Assembly: GCF_017873965.1 (NCBI RefSeq)
Contig: NZ_JAGGKT010000006.1
Location: 1-64,000, forward strand
From: Ammoniphilus resinae
GTDB taxonomy: Bacteria; Bacillota; Bacilli; Aneurinibacillales; RAOX-1
DNA: 64,000 nucleotides
Reading direction: 5' to 3'
In this document: positions 35,616 through 46,140 of the stretch, piece after piece
Position numbering within the stretch: the first letter of the stretch is position 1
Layout: each line of letters begins with the position of its first letter
Notes under the pieces: model-generated
What the model saw: the letters and a program-made list of their open reading frames with translations, nothing else
Told to the model about the DNA's origin: nothing
The model's database searches: none
Program-made: the position numbers and the translations under genes

Positions 35616-36326
35616 TTATAAAATTGATAGTTTTGATAAAAGCCAGACCGCAAAAGCTGCTACTAATAAACTAGGGAGCAGATTTGCTACATTGATCTTC
35701 TTTACTTCCAGGATATTCAATCCAATTCCTACAATCAGGATCCCACCGACGGCCGTCACTTCCACAATGATCGCATTCAATAGCTGATCGCTGACGAATA
35801 AAGTAATAAAGGTAGCTCCAAGGGCAATCAATCCTTGATAAAGAAAAACTGGAATGGCGGAGAAAATCACACCAATCCCCAACGTAGAGGCGAAGATAAT
35901 CGAGGTGAAACCATCCAGAATTGATTTTGTATATAAAATATCATGATTCCCTCTTAACCCGCTATCCAATGCCCCTAGGATGGTCATCGCTCCGATACAA
36001 TAGACAAGTGTAGCTGTCACAAAACCAGTGGCCAGATTCTTATTTCCCTTTTGACCAAAACGGCTTTCCACCCACTTCCCGATTTTATCCAAGCCTTTAT
36101 CAATGCGCATCCATTCTCCCAGGATCCCACCAACAACTAAGCTTGCCAGTACGATAATGAATTGTTCCGTTTTCAAAGCCATCATGATTCCTAGGATACA
36201 TACAGCCATTCCGATCCCTTGCATGATCGTGTTTTTTACACCTTCACTAATCTTCGTCAACCGACTTCCAAGCAAGGCACCACAAATGATCGCCATCGTA
36301 TTGATAATCGTTCCCCACAATACCAT
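35616..36326 (-). CDS. DUF554 family membrane protein
   Basis: 236 residues, about seven hydrophobic segments, starting with GTIINTMAIICGALLGSRL and with CIGAMTILGALDSGLRG in the middle, both DUF554 hallmarks. Function unknown; possible transporter. It starts 1 bp after the end of the cysteine-desulfurase gene, so it is in one operon with it. Confidence 0.88.
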   Translation of the reverse strand: MVLWGTIINTMAIICGALLGSRLTKISEGVKNTIMQGIGMAVCILGIMMALKTEQFIIVLASLVVGGILGEWMRIDKGLDKIGKWVESRFGQKGNKNLATGFVTATLVYCIGAMTILGALDSGLRGNHDILYTKSILDGFTSIIFASTLGIGVIFSAIPVFLYQGLIALGATFITLFVSDQLLNAIIVEVTAVGGILIVGIGLNILEVKKINVANLLPSLLVAAFAVWLLSKLSIL

Positions 36327-36327
36327 G

Positions 36328-37485
36328 CTACTTCCCCAATTCTCCTTGAATTTCTCTCACCGCTTCAAGCAATGCAGTGACATCTTCTTGTTCATTGAAA
36401 TATCCAAAACTCGCCCGAACGGCACCTATTCCCATTGTCCCGATCGTTTCATGACCTAATGGGGTACAGTGATAACCGGCTCGTACAGCAATCCCATATT
36501 GCTGATCCAATAGAAAGGCAACTTCCGAAGCGTCGATTCCATTCAATGTAAATGCAACTACCCCCGCCCTTTCCACCGACTTGTCCGGACCATACACCTT
36601 TACCCCATCGATCCCAGCCAACCCGTCCAAAAGGGCGTTGGTTAACTTTCGTTCTTTCTGATTAATCTTCTCCACACCTGTTCTTAATACGAATTCAACT
36701 CCAGCCCCGAGTCCAGCAATTCCTACAGTATTTGCTGTACCGCTTTCATAACGGTCCGGACGAGTCATCGGTTGTTCAATGGACTCTGAATGGCTTCCCG
36801 TTCCTCCATGTAGCAAAGGAACAAGATCTAGTGTCGGATCAATATACAGCCCACCTGTTCCTTGTGGTCCGTACAGCCCTTTGTGCCCTGGAAAAGCCAA
36901 CATGGTGATGTTCATTTCCTGCACATCAATAGGCATAATTCCTGCGGATTGCGAGGCATCTACGAGAAAAGGAACTTGATAACGTGAGCAGAGTTCACCT
37001 ATTTCTTTAATAGGTGCCAGTGTACCGATTAAATTGGAGGCATGACTCACCACAACCAATTTAGTCTGATCCGTAAACGCCTGTTCAAAATCATTCAAGG
37101 AAAAGAGAAAATCTTGGTCAGGCTGGATATAGGTGATGGATACCCCCTGTTCTTTCTTAAGAAACTCTAGCGGTCTGCGAACCGAATTATGCTCCATGGT
37201 CGTTGTAATGACATGATCCCCTGCTTTGAGCCATCCTTTGATCGCTTGATTTAAAGCACTCGTTGCATTGGAGGTAAAGATCATATCATTCGGATTTTTT
37301 ATATGGAAGAGTTTCGCAAGGTTGACTCTCGTCTGGAATAAAGCCCGACTGGCTCTCATTGCCAATTGGTGCCCTCCACGCCCAGGGTTGGCAGCAAATT
37401 GATCAAGACATTCATTCATCGCTTCCTTTACTTCTGGCGGCTTCGGCCAGGTGGAAGCCGCATTATCCAAATAAACCACACGCAC
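36328..37485 (-). CDS. Cysteine-desulfurase-family PLP aminotransferase (class V)
   Basis: 385 residues. It begins VYLDNAASTWPKP, and PLP-binding elements include TTTMEHNSV, DASQSAG, and the Schiff-base Lys in FPGHKGLYGPQG near residue 200. A catalytic-loop Cys is in RAGYHCTPLGHE. The sequence belongs to the family of single cysteine desulfurases distinct from IscS and SufS, often linked with Se/S carrier genes. It would supply persulfide sulfur or selenium. GTG start with GGGAGG upstream. Confidence 0.88.
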   Translation of the reverse strand: MRVVYLDNAASTWPKPPEVKEAMNECLDQFAANPGRGGHQLAMRASRALFQTRVNLAKLFHIKNPNDMIFTSNATSALNQAIKGWLKAGDHVITTTMEHNSVRRPLEFLKKEQGVSITYIQPDQDFLFSLNDFEQAFTDQTKLVVVSHASNLIGTLAPIKEIGELCSRYQVPFLVDASQSAGIMPIDVQEMNITMLAFPGHKGLYGPQGTGGLYIDPTLDLVPLLHGGTGSHSESIEQPMTRPDRYESGTANTVGIAGLGAGVEFVLRTGVEKINQKERKLTNALLDGLAGIDGVKVYGPDKSVERAGVVAFTLNGIDASEVAFLLDQQYGIAVRAGYHCTPLGHETIGTMGIGAVRASFGYFNEQEDVTALLEAVREIQGELGK

Positions 37486-37576
37486 GTTCTAACTCCCCTC
37501 CCACTTGATGTCCATTTTACAAAAAGAAAAGGCTATGTTGTTCAACCACACGAATCAACATAACCATTAATGTAGT

Positions 37577-38419
37577 TTACCCTTTCTTTACTAACTCCAT
37601 AATTCTTTCCAAATCCTCATTTGTATAGAATTCAATTTCAATCTTCCCTTTATTTTTTCCCTTTTTGATATGAACAGAAGTTCCAAACGCATCTCGGAAC
37701 CGCTCTTCATATTGAACGATAAAAACATCCTTCTTTACTTTTTCTTTTGTTTCACGTGGAACACCCTGTGTTAATTCTTTAATCCATTCTTCAACTTGCC
37801 GAACACTCAAATCTTTTTTAATTACTTCTTGCGCAATCTTTAATTTTAATGCATCTTGTTCAACAGATAACAAAGCTCTTGCATGTCCCATCGACAATGT
37901 TCCACGTGAAACATAATCTCTTATTTCCTTTGGCAACTGAAGCAGTCGCAAAAAGTTGGCAACATGTGGACGGCTTTTCCCTACTTTTTTTGCTAATTCC
38001 TCTTGTGTCAAGGAGAATTGTTTCATTATTTTCTCATATGCAACAGCGATTTCAATGGCATTGAGGTTTTCCCTTTGCAGGTTTTCAATTAAGGCGATTT
38101 CCATCACTTGTTCATTTGTAAAATCACGAACGACGATAGGAACCTTCTGGATCCCCACCTTTTGGGAAGCCCGTAATCTTCGTTCTCCGGCAACCAATTC
38201 ATACCCTTTAATGCTTTTTCGGACAATTAAAGGCTGGATCACACCATGTTCCTTAATCGATTCCGCTAGCTCATCCAAAGCCTTTTCATCAAATTCCTTT
38301 CTAGGCTGAAAAGGATTGGGACGGATGTCCCTACATTCTACTTCGATAATCTGATCGTTCACCTCAACTTCCAACGATGGAATCAAGGCGTCTAATCCTC
38401 TACCAAGTCCTTTGGCCAA
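37577..38419 (-). CDS. parB: Chromosome partition protein ParB (Spo0J)
   Basis: 280 residues. The CTP-binding N-terminal domain has LIVRKSIKGYELVAGERRLRA-type sequence, a helix-turn-helix (LTQEELAKKVGKSRPHVANF) is near residues 135-155, and a C-terminal dimer domain follows. It loads on parS as a CTP-dependent clamp and recruits condensin. The start is a TTG (LAKGLGRGL) with GGGAGGTG upstream, inside the last 20 bp of parA; the longer frame has no ribosome site. Two parS sites lie inside this gene. Confidence 0.95.
   Translation of the reverse strand: MAKGLGRGLDALIPSLEVEVNDQIIEVECRDIRPNPFQPRKEFDEKALDELAESIKEHGVIQPLIVRKSIKGYELVAGERRLRASQKVGIQKVPIVVRDFTNEQVMEIALIENLQRENLNAIEIAVAYEKIMKQFSLTQEELAKKVGKSRPHVANFLRLLQLPKEIRDYVSRGTLSMGHARALLSVEQDALKLKIAQEVIKKDLSVRQVEEWIKELTQGVPRETKEKVKKDVFIVQYEERFRDAFGTSVHIKKGKNKGKIEIEFYTNEDLERIMELVKKG
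37748..37763. promoter_or_regulatory. parS site inside parB (1)
   Basis: TGTTTCACGTGGAACA matches the TGTTTCACGTGAAACA consensus at 15 of 16 positions. Confidence 0.92.
37898..37913. promoter_or_regulatory. parS site inside parB (2)
   Basis: TGTTCCACGTGAAACA matches the parS consensus at 15 of 16 positions, 135 bp from the other intragenic site. Confidence 0.92.
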
Positions 38420-39173
38420 GTTCCAGCACCTCCCTCGCCAAATCCATGTACACTTCCGCACCACGGGACTTGGGGTCGTAGGAGATAATCGCTTGTCCGT
38501 GGCTTGGTGCTTCACTTAATCTTACATTTCTAGGAATGACAGCTTGATACACTTTTTCACGGAAATACTTTTTGACTTCTTCAATAACTTGAATACCAAG
38601 GTTTGTGCGAGCATCAAACATCGTTAAAAGAATCCCTTCAATCTGAAGGGATGTATTTAAATGCTTTTGAACCATGCGAATCGTATTTAAAAGCTGGCTT
38701 ACCCCTTCCAAGGCATAAAATTCACATTGTACAGGAATCAACACAGAGTCTGATGCTGTAAGTGAATTTAAAGTGAGAATCCCTAAGGAAGGCGGACAGT
38801 CAATAAGGATAAAATCATATCTGCTCCGAATATACTCAAGGGCCTTTTTCAGTCTGACTTCCCTTGAAATAGTGGGAACCAATTCAATTTCAGCTCCTGC
38901 CAGTTGAATCGAAGCTGGGATTATAAATAGGTTTTCTATACTTGTCGGTAAAATGGCATCCAATGGATCCATATCGTTCACTAAAACATCATATATGCAA
39001 TAACGGATATCCGCTTTATTCACGCCAATACCGCTTGTCGCATTACCCTGTGGGTCAATATCGATTAACAAGACTTTTTTGCCTAAAGCAGCCATGCATG
39101 CACTCAGATTGACAGAGGTTGTGGTTTTTCCCACGCCCCCTTTTTGGTTAGCCACCGCGATGACTTTCCCCAT
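38400..39173 (-). CDS. parA: Chromosome partition ATPase ParA (Soj)
   Basis: 257 residues with the deviant Walker A KGGVGKTTT at the N-terminus, Walker B FILIDCPPSLG, and a conserved VIPRNVRLSEAPSHG. It binds DNA as an ATP dimer and works with ParB; in bacilli it also regulates DnaA. It overlaps parB by 20 bp, so the two are co-translated. Confidence 0.97.
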   Translation of the reverse strand: MGKVIAVANQKGGVGKTTTSVNLSACMAALGKKVLLIDIDPQGNATSGIGVNKADIRYCIYDVLVNDMDPLDAILPTSIENLFIIPASIQLAGAEIELVPTISREVRLKKALEYIRSRYDFILIDCPPSLGILTLNSLTASDSVLIPVQCEFYALEGVSQLLNTIRMVQKHLNTSLQIEGILLTMFDARTNLGIQVIEEVKKYFREKVYQAVIPRNVRLSEAPSHGQAIISYDPKSRGAEVYMDLAREVLELGQRTW

Positions 39174-39302
39174 CTACTTCACCTCTTTTTAAAGAAAAGC
39201 TTCTATCGAAGCCTTCACTCGCCTGCCAATTCTATGAAGAAAAAGCTTCGACGGACATCCTCTATTCTAACTTATTTCGAATCGCTTGAATAGAAGATTT
39301 AA

Positions 39303-40136
39303 TTAGCTGTTCTTCGGAATCTTAATGGTGATTTGATAAAACTCTTCGAAGTCTTCTTCTTCGGTATGAATGGCTAAACCATTTTTCATCACCATATCCA
39401 CGGATTGCCGAACCGTATTGATGGCCAGTCGGGTATCCTTGGAAAAAGATTTTCTTTTCGGCCTTTTATCTTCCTGTTTCACTTCTATCATTTGTTTAAT
39501 TCGATTTTCCGTTTGCTTCACATTCAAATCTTTCTCTATAATCTCCTGAAGCATTTTCAGCTGCAAAGTTTCATCTTTTAAAGCCAATAAAGCACGAGCA
39601 TGTCTTTCTGTTACCTTGCGTTGCAAGAGATACTCCTGAATCGACGCAGGAAGATTTAATAAACGAAGTTTATTAGCAATCGTCGATTGGCCCTTTCCCA
39701 GCTTTTGCGCTAAACTCTCTTGCGTTAAATTTTGCAGATCGATTAATTTTTGGTATGCTACAGCTTCTTCAATCGCTGTTAAACCTTCTCTTTGCAGGTT
39801 TTCAATTAAAGCAATGGAAGCCGCTTGAGCATCATTAAATTCCTTTATAATCGCAGGGATTGTTTCTAACCCTAATTTTTTCGTCGCCCGCCAACGGCGC
39901 TCCCCCGCAATAATTTCAAATTGACCACCCTGTTCCCGAACAACAATTGGCTGAATAATCCCATGTTCTTTAATCGTGACACATAGTTCATCGATCCGTT
40001 CATCATCGAAAACCGTTCGTGGTTGATAGCGGTTCGGCACGATATCTTTGACCGGGATCTGCCTGATTTCCTCATGTTCACTTTTTTCAGAAAGCCCGAA
40101 CAACCGCGCAAATTGATCTCTCAATTCAGACACCAT
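39303..40136 (-). CDS. noc: Nucleoid occlusion protein Noc
   Basis: 277 residues, a ParB-fold paralogue of the downstream parB. It carries the CTP-binding motif [13 protein letters not shown], the helix-turn-helix [21 protein letters not shown] and a basic C-terminal part. The N-terminus [10 protein letters not shown] fits the short amphipathic membrane-targeting helix of Noc. It binds NBS sites and blocks division over DNA. Placement between rsmG and parA is the bacillus arrangement that separates noc from parB. Confidence 0.93.
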   Translation of the reverse strand: MVSELRDQFARLFGLSEKSEHEEIRQIPVKDIVPNRYQPRTVFDDERIDELCVTIKEHGIIQPIVVREQGGQFEIIAGERRWRATKKLGLETIPAIIKEFNDAQAASIALIENLQREGLTAIEEAVAYQKLIDLQNLTQESLAQKLGKGQSTIANKLRLLNLPASIQEYLLQRKVTERHARALLALKDETLQLKMLQEIIEKDLNVKQTENRIKQMIEVKQEDKRPKRKSFSKDTRLAINTVRQSVDMVMKNGLAIHTEEEDFEEFYQITIKIPKNS

Positions 40137-40245
40137 CCTATGGAAAACGTATCCTTCTATTTCATTTCTGCTACATACTGTATTCGCCGTTCTAAACCCA
40201 TTTTCCTGCCTTGTTCTGTTTATTTCCTGTTTATTTCCTATTTAT

Positions 40246-40261
40246 TGTTCCACGTGAAACA
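40246..40261. promoter_or_regulatory. parS site between rsmG and noc
   Basis: TGTTCCACGTGAAACA matches the parS consensus at 15 of 16 positions. Confidence 0.92.
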
Positions 40262-40262
40262 A

Positions 40263-40308
40263 AAGATCCCTTTTAGAACCGGGGAAGGTCCTAAAAGGGA
40301 CTGATCTT
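40263..40308 (-). terminator. rsmG terminator
   Basis: AAAAGATC.CCTTTTAG pairs with CTAAAAGG..GATCTTTT in a long stem, ending the mnmE-mnmG-rsmG operon before noc. Confidence 0.75.
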
Positions 40309-40318
40309 TTCAAATGAA

Positions 40319-41035
40319 TTAGACGATTGGTTTTTTTGTCGGCAATCCCGCTTTTCTTGGATACCCTTTGGGGGTTGGTGCAAACTTATGAATAGCTATA
40401 ATCGATCTTTCAGCCTGATCGGTTGGAAGCTGTAGAGATTCCACCTGTTCGGTTTTTCCTCCCAAGGTTTTAATCGCCTTTTTCGCTTCATTTAATTCTG
40501 AGGAAGCATGGGATCCTTTCAACACAACAAAGTCTCCTCCTACCTTCGCAAACGGCATGCAATATTCCGCCAAGACGTTTAGCCGGGCAACCGCTCGGGC
40601 CGTTACCACATCATACCGCTCCCGATGCTCCGGCTTTACTCCGAAATCTTCCGCACGTCCATGAAGAGGTGTCACATCCTGCAATCCCAGTTCATCACAT
40701 AACAGGCGCAAAAAGCTGATCCGCTTATTCAAGGAGTCAATAATAGTGATTTTTAAATGTGGAAACAATATCTTGATTGGCAAGGAGGGAAACCCTGCCC
40801 CCGCTCCAATGTCGATCAGTGTATCCACTTTCCCAAAATCAAAGAAAAACGCTGCTGCTACTGAGTCGTAAAAATGTTTCTCGTAGACTTCTTCACGGTC
40901 TGTTATCGCTGTCAAATTGATTTTTTCATTCCACTCCACTAACAGCTCATAATACCGCTCATATTGCTTTGCTTGTTCCGGACGAATGGGAAACCCTCGA
41001 TCCTTTAGTTCCTGCTCAAATTGTACAATCTCCAT
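40319..41035 (-). CDS. rsmG: 16S rRNA m7G527 methyltransferase RsmG
   Basis: 238 residues. The SAM-binding motif is DIGAGAGFPSLPIKI near residue 73, with VTARAVARLN later and an ARG/Lys-rich C-terminus (ending KGYPRKAGLPTKKP). It makes m7G527 in 16S rRNA; loss gives low-level streptomycin resistance. Follows mnmG by 9 bp. Confidence 0.96.
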   Translation of the reverse strand: MEIVQFEQELKDRGFPIRPEQAKQYERYYELLVEWNEKINLTAITDREEVYEKHFYDSVAAAFFFDFGKVDTLIDIGAGAGFPSLPIKILFPHLKITIIDSLNKRISFLRLLCDELGLQDVTPLHGRAEDFGVKPEHRERYDVVTARAVARLNVLAEYCMPFAKVGGDFVVLKGSHASSELNEAKKAIKTLGGKTEQVESLQLPTDQAERSIIAIHKFAPTPKGYPRKAGLPTKKPIV

Positions 41036-41044
41036 CTGATGCTC

Positions 41045-42931
41045 CTAACTGCTTACCTTATTTCTGTGTTCAAGGTAAACTAGCAAAACTGAAATATCTG
41101 AAGGGGTGACCCCGGGAATTCGCGCAGCTTGTCCAATGTTCAGCGGATGAATTTTACTCAGGTTCTCTCTTGCCTCTTTGGCAATCCCTTGAATCTCGTT
41201 AAAATCAATGTATGGCGGGATTTTCTTCTTCTCCATCTTCTTCATCCGTTCTACGTCCTGTAGCTGCTTGCGAATGTATCCCTCATATTTAATTTGAATC
41301 TCGACTTGTTCTTCCACCTCTGTCGGCAGAGCTTCCTCTGGCGGTGAAAGTCGAATAATATCCTTATATTTTACTTCTGGCCTACGCAGCAATGCAGCCA
41401 ACTCAATGGCATTATCAATCTCAGCAGACCCCAGCTCTTGTAAAAAGTTTAAGGTTCTCTCATCTGGTTTGACTTTGGTTGCCGTTAAACGCTCCAGTTC
41501 CCCTTCAATTAACCTTTTCTTTTCTAGGAAACGCTGGTAACGTTCCTCGGTAATCAAACCAATCTGGTGTCCTTTTTCCGTTAAGCGTAAGTCGGCATTA
41601 TCATGGCGCAGAAGCAGACGATATTCAGCACGTGAAGTTAGCAACCGATAAGGTTCCATCGTCCCTTTCGTCACCAAGTCATCGATCAAGACGCCAATGT
41701 AGGCTTCAGAGCGGTCAAGGACGAATGGCTCTTTCCCCTGCACCTTTAAGGCTGCGTTTATTCCCGCAATAATGCCCTGCGCAGCAGCCTCTTCATAGCC
41801 GGAGGTACCATTCAGCTGTCCCGCCGTAAACAGGTTCTCTACTTTTTTTGTTTCCAACGTCGGCCAAAGCTGAGAAGGAACAATTACATCATACTCGATG
41901 GCATATCCCGTGCGCATCATCTTTGCTTCTTGCAACCCGGGAACACTGTGCAGGATATCTAACTGGACGTCCTCCGGCATGCTTGTAGAAAGTCCTTGCA
42001 CATACATTTCCAACGTATCCCGTCCTTCTGGCTCCAAAAAGATCTGGTGCCGCGGCTTATCATTAAAGCGCACAACTTTGTCCTCAATGGATGGACAATA
42101 CCTTGCCCCCACCCCTTCAATCAACCCGGAGAACATCGGTGCCCGATGAATATTCTGAGTAATAATCTCATGTGTTTCAGGGCTTGTATAGGTTAACCAG
42201 CATGGGATTTGATTCGGTACCGGAACTTTTGTTTCGAAGGAAAAGAACTGGGGATCTTCGTCACCAGGCTGTATTTCCATTTGATCAAAATCAACGGTTA
42301 ATTTGTTCACCCGAGGCGGCGTTCCTGTCTTGAAGCGAACCATCTCAAATCCTAAATCCTTTAAGTTATGGGAAAGTGTGACAGATGGCTGCATATTATT
42401 TGGACCACTTTCATACTGCAACTCCCCGATAATAATTTTTCCCCGCAGGTACGTCCCTGTTGTCAACACAACTGATTTCGAATAATACCTGGCCCCGGTT
42501 TTCGTGACGACCCCTTCACATACTCCGTTATTTACGATTAGTTCCTCTACCAGACCTTGACGAAGCGTAAGATTTGGTGTGTTTTCAATCGTTTCTTTCA
42601 TTTTATGCTGGTACAAGAATTTATCGGCCTGAGCGCGTAAGGCGTGAACTGCTGGACCTTTCCCCGTATTCAGCATCCGCAGCTGAACATAGGTTTTATC
42701 TATATTCTTCGCCATCTCCCCGCCTAATGCATCAATCTCACGAACGACATGCCCCTTTGCCGGACCCCCGATCGATGGATTACATGGCATAAAGGCTACC
42801 GAATCCAGATTAATGGACAACAGCAAGGTGTTGCACCCCATTCTTGCAGCTGCGAGCGCTGATTCAGATCCAGCATGTCCAGCTCCGACCACAATGACAT
42901 CATAGCTTCCACCATCATACGGTTTAACCAT
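41045..42931 (-). CDS. mnmG: tRNA uridine-34 carboxymethylaminomethyl synthesis protein MnmG (GidA)
   Basis: 628 residues. FAD-binding [17 protein letters not shown] opens the protein, [14 protein letters not shown] follows, and the C-terminal helical domain binds MnmE. With MnmE it adds the cmnm5 group at wobble U34. GGAGGGG precedes the ATG, 13 bp after mnmE. Confidence 0.97.
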   Translation of the reverse strand: MVKPYDGGSYDVIVVGAGHAGSESALAAARMGCNTLLLSINLDSVAFMPCNPSIGGPAKGHVVREIDALGGEMAKNIDKTYVQLRMLNTGKGPAVHALRAQADKFLYQHKMKETIENTPNLTLRQGLVEELIVNNGVCEGVVTKTGARYYSKSVVLTTGTYLRGKIIIGELQYESGPNNMQPSVTLSHNLKDLGFEMVRFKTGTPPRVNKLTVDFDQMEIQPGDEDPQFFSFETKVPVPNQIPCWLTYTSPETHEIITQNIHRAPMFSGLIEGVGARYCPSIEDKVVRFNDKPRHQIFLEPEGRDTLEMYVQGLSTSMPEDVQLDILHSVPGLQEAKMMRTGYAIEYDVIVPSQLWPTLETKKVENLFTAGQLNGTSGYEEAAAQGIIAGINAALKVQGKEPFVLDRSEAYIGVLIDDLVTKGTMEPYRLLTSRAEYRLLLRHDNADLRLTEKGHQIGLITEERYQRFLEKKRLIEGELERLTATKVKPDERTLNFLQELGSAEIDNAIELAALLRRPEVKYKDIIRLSPPEEALPTEVEEQVEIQIKYEGYIRKQLQDVERMKKMEKKKIPPYIDFNEIQGIAKEARENLSKIHPLNIGQAARIPGVTPSDISVLLVYLEHRNKVSS

Positions 42932-42944
42932 TTCATTCCCCTCC

Positions 42945-44324
42945 TTATTTCCCTAAACAAAACTGTGAAAAAATTTGATCCAATAAACTATCGCCTGCAG
43001 TATCTCCAACAATCTCCCCTAAGAGCTCCCAAGTCCGTTTCAAATCAAATGCGGAAACATCCACAGGCATCCCTACTTCAATACTTTGTCGGAATTCATC
43101 AATATTTTTAATGGATTCCTTTAGTAAAGCGATATGTCTGGCATTGCTTACATAGGTTTGATCCTCTTTCATAATATTCCCTTGAAAAAACATCGCTGAA
43201 ATCGCTTTTTCCAATTCATCCATTCCTTCTTCCTCTTTTATTGAGGTTTTAACAATTGGAGTGGAATCGGTCAATAACGGCTGCAGACGGGAAAAATCGA
43301 GTTGCTGAGGAAGATCTGTTTTATTGACAATGACAATCGCCTGAAGTCCTTTAATGACATCAATCAGCCTTTCATCCTCTTCTGACAACTTTTCATTATA
43401 ATTTAGAACAAGCAAAATAAGATCCGCTTCTTTCAGCATTTTTCGCGATCTTTCGACGCCAATCCGCTCCACAATATCCTCGGTTTCACGAATCCCTGCG
43501 GTATCTACCAGGCGCAAAGGCACGCCGCGTACATTAACGTACTCCTCAATCACATCCCGTGTGGTTCCCGGAATATCGGTGACGATCGCTTTATTCTCAT
43601 GGATCAGACTGTTCAATAAAGACGATTTACCTACATTAGGCCGCCCAACAATGACTGTTGATAATCCATCTCGGAGGATTTTTCCCTGCTCTGAGGTTTC
43701 AAGTAACCGAATAATCTCTTGTTTAATCCCTAAACTCTTTTCCAAAAGCATGTTCCGTGTCACGGACTCTACATCATGCTCAGGATAATCAATGTTAACT
43801 TCAATGTGGGCCAATAATTCTAGGATATTTTGTCTTAACCTCTTAATTAATTGGGACAACTTCCCCTCTACCTGCTGCAGAGCCACTTTCATCGCCCGGT
43901 CCGTTTTGGCCCGAATCAGATCAATGACAGCTTCCGCCTGAGATAAATCAATACGCCCGTTTAGAAATGCTCGTTTAGTAAATTCACCAGGTTCAGCAAT
44001 TCTTGCCCCATTTTCTAGGGTCAACTGCAGAACACGATTAACAGAAACAATCCCACCATGGCAATTAATTTCAACGACATCCTCCCTGGTAAACGTTCTT
44101 GGGGCGCGCATAATCGTCACCATGACTTCCTCAAATGTTTCCCCTGTTGATGGATCAACCAAATGCCCGTAATGAATGGTGTGGCTATCCACAGTGGATA
44201 ACTTCTTTCGACCTTTATATAACTTGTCCACAACCTCAACGGCGTCGGAACCGCTCACCCGAATAATGCCGATTCCGCCTTCTCCCATCGGTGTCGCAAT
44301 AGCAGCAATGGTATCAAATTCCAT
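42945..44324 (-). CDS. mnmE: tRNA modification GTPase MnmE (TrmE)
   Basis: 459 residues. An N-terminal folate-binding domain (1-120), a helical domain, and an inserted G domain (about 220-380) with [19 protein letters not shown] and NKTD are visible. It ends in CLGK, supplying the essential C-terminal cysteine. It partners MnmG. First gene of mnmE-mnmG-rsmG. Confidence 0.97.
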   Translation of the reverse strand: MEFDTIAAIATPMGEGGIGIIRVSGSDAVEVVDKLYKGRKKLSTVDSHTIHYGHLVDPSTGETFEEVMVTIMRAPRTFTREDVVEINCHGGIVSVNRVLQLTLENGARIAEPGEFTKRAFLNGRIDLSQAEAVIDLIRAKTDRAMKVALQQVEGKLSQLIKRLRQNILELLAHIEVNIDYPEHDVESVTRNMLLEKSLGIKQEIIRLLETSEQGKILRDGLSTVIVGRPNVGKSSLLNSLIHENKAIVTDIPGTTRDVIEEYVNVRGVPLRLVDTAGIRETEDIVERIGVERSRKMLKEADLILLVLNYNEKLSEEDERLIDVIKGLQAIVIVNKTDLPQQLDFSRLQPLLTDSTPIVKTSIKEEEGMDELEKAISAMFFQGNIMKEDQTYVSNARHIALLKESIKNIDEFRQSIEVGMPVDVSAFDLKRTWELLGEIVGDTAGDSLLDQIFSQFCLGK

Positions 44325-44443
44325 GCATCATGACTCCCTATCTTAAAAAATGCTTCAATCTATAGATTTCCCTAATTTAATAGGTTATCATACCAGAAAA
44401 ATCCTTGCGAGCTAAATTTTGTCCACAGCACATTCCATACAAA

Positions 44444-44470
44444 AAACCGGACCCCAGTAGAGTCCGGTTT
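44444..44470 (-). terminator. jag terminator
   Basis: A perfect 9-bp stem AAACCGGAC/GTCCGGTTT is followed on the minus strand by TTTTTTG, ending the rpmH-rnpA-yidD-yidC-jag group. Confidence 0.85.
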
Positions 44471-44489
44471 AAACTTCCCTTACCATTCA

Positions 44490-45110
44490 TTATTTTTTTG
44501 CTTGAATCACAATATACCGATTCGGGTCTGTCCCCTCACTATAGGTCATGACAAGGGATTTCCCCTGCAAATGGGTATGGATGATTTTCCGTTCATGCGC
44601 AGACATGGGCTCCAATTTCACAGGCTGTCCGCTTTTAGCCGCTTTTTCAGCAAGTCGATCAGCCAACTGCTGAAGCGTTTGCTTCCTCTTTTCACGATAA
44701 TTTTCTGCATCCAAAATAATTCGTAAATAAGAGTTGGAATGGCGGTTTCCCACCGTATTTACAAGGAATTGAAGGGATTCGAGGGTTTGCCCTCTGCGAC
44801 CAATAATAATCCCCAGATCATCTCCAACAATATCAAATAAATAAAAATCACTTTTCTTGGTGACAACCACCTTCGCAGAGATCTTCATGTTTTCTAATAC
44901 CATTTCGAGAAATTTCTGTGCCTCTGCAAGAGGATCAATCTTGATCTCAACTTCTACTTTTGCAGGCTTTACACCAATTAACCCTAAAAATCCTTTGCTT
45001 GGTTCCTCTAAGATGGTGACGGTTACTTGGTCTTGAGCAGCACTTAACTGCTTTAAAGCCATCGACACAGCATCATCAACTGTTTTTGCTGTAACCGTTA
45101 CTTTGTTCAC
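44490..45110 (-). CDS. jag: RNA-binding protein Jag/KhpB (SpoIIIJ-associated)
   Basis: 206 residues. An N-terminal Jag_N domain (KTVDDAVSMALKQL) is followed by a KH domain with GIIIGRRGQTLESLQFLVN near residue 108 and a C-terminal R3H domain (SAHERKIIHTHLQG). It binds RNA and affects cell-wall growth and sporulation. GTG start overlaps the yidC stop by 4 bp (GTGA). Confidence 0.95.
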   Translation of the reverse strand: MNKVTVTAKTVDDAVSMALKQLSAAQDQVTVTILEEPSKGFLGLIGVKPAKVEVEIKIDPLAEAQKFLEMVLENMKISAKVVVTKKSDFYLFDIVGDDLGIIIGRRGQTLESLQFLVNTVGNRHSNSYLRIILDAENYREKRKQTLQQLADRLAEKAAKSGQPVKLEPMSAHERKIIHTHLQGKSLVMTYSEGTDPNRYIVIQAKK

Positions 45111-45874
45111 TTCTTTTTACCCTCCTGAGCCGCAATGGGTTGATTTCCTCTAATAAAATAGGTTTGAAGGATAGTAAAAATATTACCAAATACCCAATAA
45201 AGGGATAAGGCGGATGGAAGAGTAACCGCAATCACCAGAATCATGATCGGCATAATCACCAGCATCATCTGCATTTGTGGATTCGGCGGCATACCAGCTT
45301 GCATCACTTTACTCTGGAAAAAGGTCGTAATCGCTGCCAATATTGGCAAAATATAAAACGGGTCCGGGCTGCCCAAGGCCATCCACAAGAAATCGTGGTC
45401 TCTTACCGATTCGTTTCGAATGATCGCCTGATAAAAAGCAATCAGAATCGGCATCTGAACAACCAATGGCAAACAACCGGCAAGCGGATTGACATTGTGC
45501 TTTTGAAACAACTTCATGGTTTCTTCTTGCAACTTTTGCGGATTTTCCTTGTGCTTATCGCGAACTTTTTGCAATTCAGGTTGAATCGCCTGCATCGCTT
45601 TAGAGCTCCTAATTTGTTTTACCATTAAAGGAAGAATCAACAAACGAATAAGTATCGTTGTGGCGATAATCGATAATCCATAACTACCCATCATTAAAGT
45701 AGCTAACTCATCAAGTACCCATGACATAGGGAAGATAAAATACCGATCCCAATAGCTCCCTGAGTTCGGATCAATGGGGGCTGGGTTCTTAATATAATCG
45801 GTGCTGCAGCCCGTCAAGGAAACTACAGCTATAAGAAGGATGAAGAATAAAAGATATCTTTTCCTCACGCCCAA
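45107..45874 (-). CDS. yidC: Membrane protein insertase YidC (SpoIIIJ type)
   Basis: 255 residues. A lipoprotein signal with lipobox LTGC lies at residues about 19-22, and five membrane segments follow in the 60-kDa insertase fold. The conserved Arg in the first core helix (TTILIRLLILPLMVKQIRSS) forms the hydrophilic groove. It inserts membrane proteins alone or with Sec; the jag neighbour marks it as the SpoIIIJ-type copy. Confidence 0.95.
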   Translation of the reverse strand: MGVRKRYLLFFILLIAVVSLTGCSTDYIKNPAPIDPNSGSYWDRYFIFPMSWVLDELATLMMGSYGLSIIATTILIRLLILPLMVKQIRSSKAMQAIQPELQKVRDKHKENPQKLQEETMKLFQKHNVNPLAGCLPLVVQMPILIAFYQAIIRNESVRDHDFLWMALGSPDPFYILPILAAITTFFQSKVMQAGMPPNPQMQMMLVIMPIMILVIAVTLPSALSLYWVFGNIFTILQTYFIRGNQPIAAQEGKKK

Positions 45875-45908
45875 ATAAATTCCTCCTTGCAGTATATGTA
45901 TTTATAAA

Positions 45909-46118
45909 TTATGGAACGGGATCATATCCACCTGGATGGAAAGGGTGGCATTTCAACAAACGTTTAACAGATAAAATGATCCCAGTATAAAATCCATGCT
46001 TCTCTATAGCCTGATGTGCATAAGAAGAACAGGTTGGGTAGAATCTACAAGTAGGAGGCTTTAACGGGGATAAACACTTTTGGTAAAAGCGAATCAGCAA
46101 TAAACAAATGCTTCTCAT
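45909..46118 (-). CDS. yidD: Membrane protein insertion efficiency factor YidD
   Basis: 69 residues with the invariant [19 protein letters not shown] and the C-terminal [16 protein letters not shown]. It assists YidC-dependent insertion at the membrane. It lies between rnpA and yidC as in most bacteria. GAGGGAG precedes the ATG. Confidence 0.95.
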   Translation of the reverse strand: MRSICLLLIRFYQKCLSPLKPPTCRFYPTCSSYAHQAIEKHGFYTGIILSVKRLLKCHPFHPGGYDPVP

Positions 46119-46140
46119 TTACTTACTCCCTCTTTTCCCC

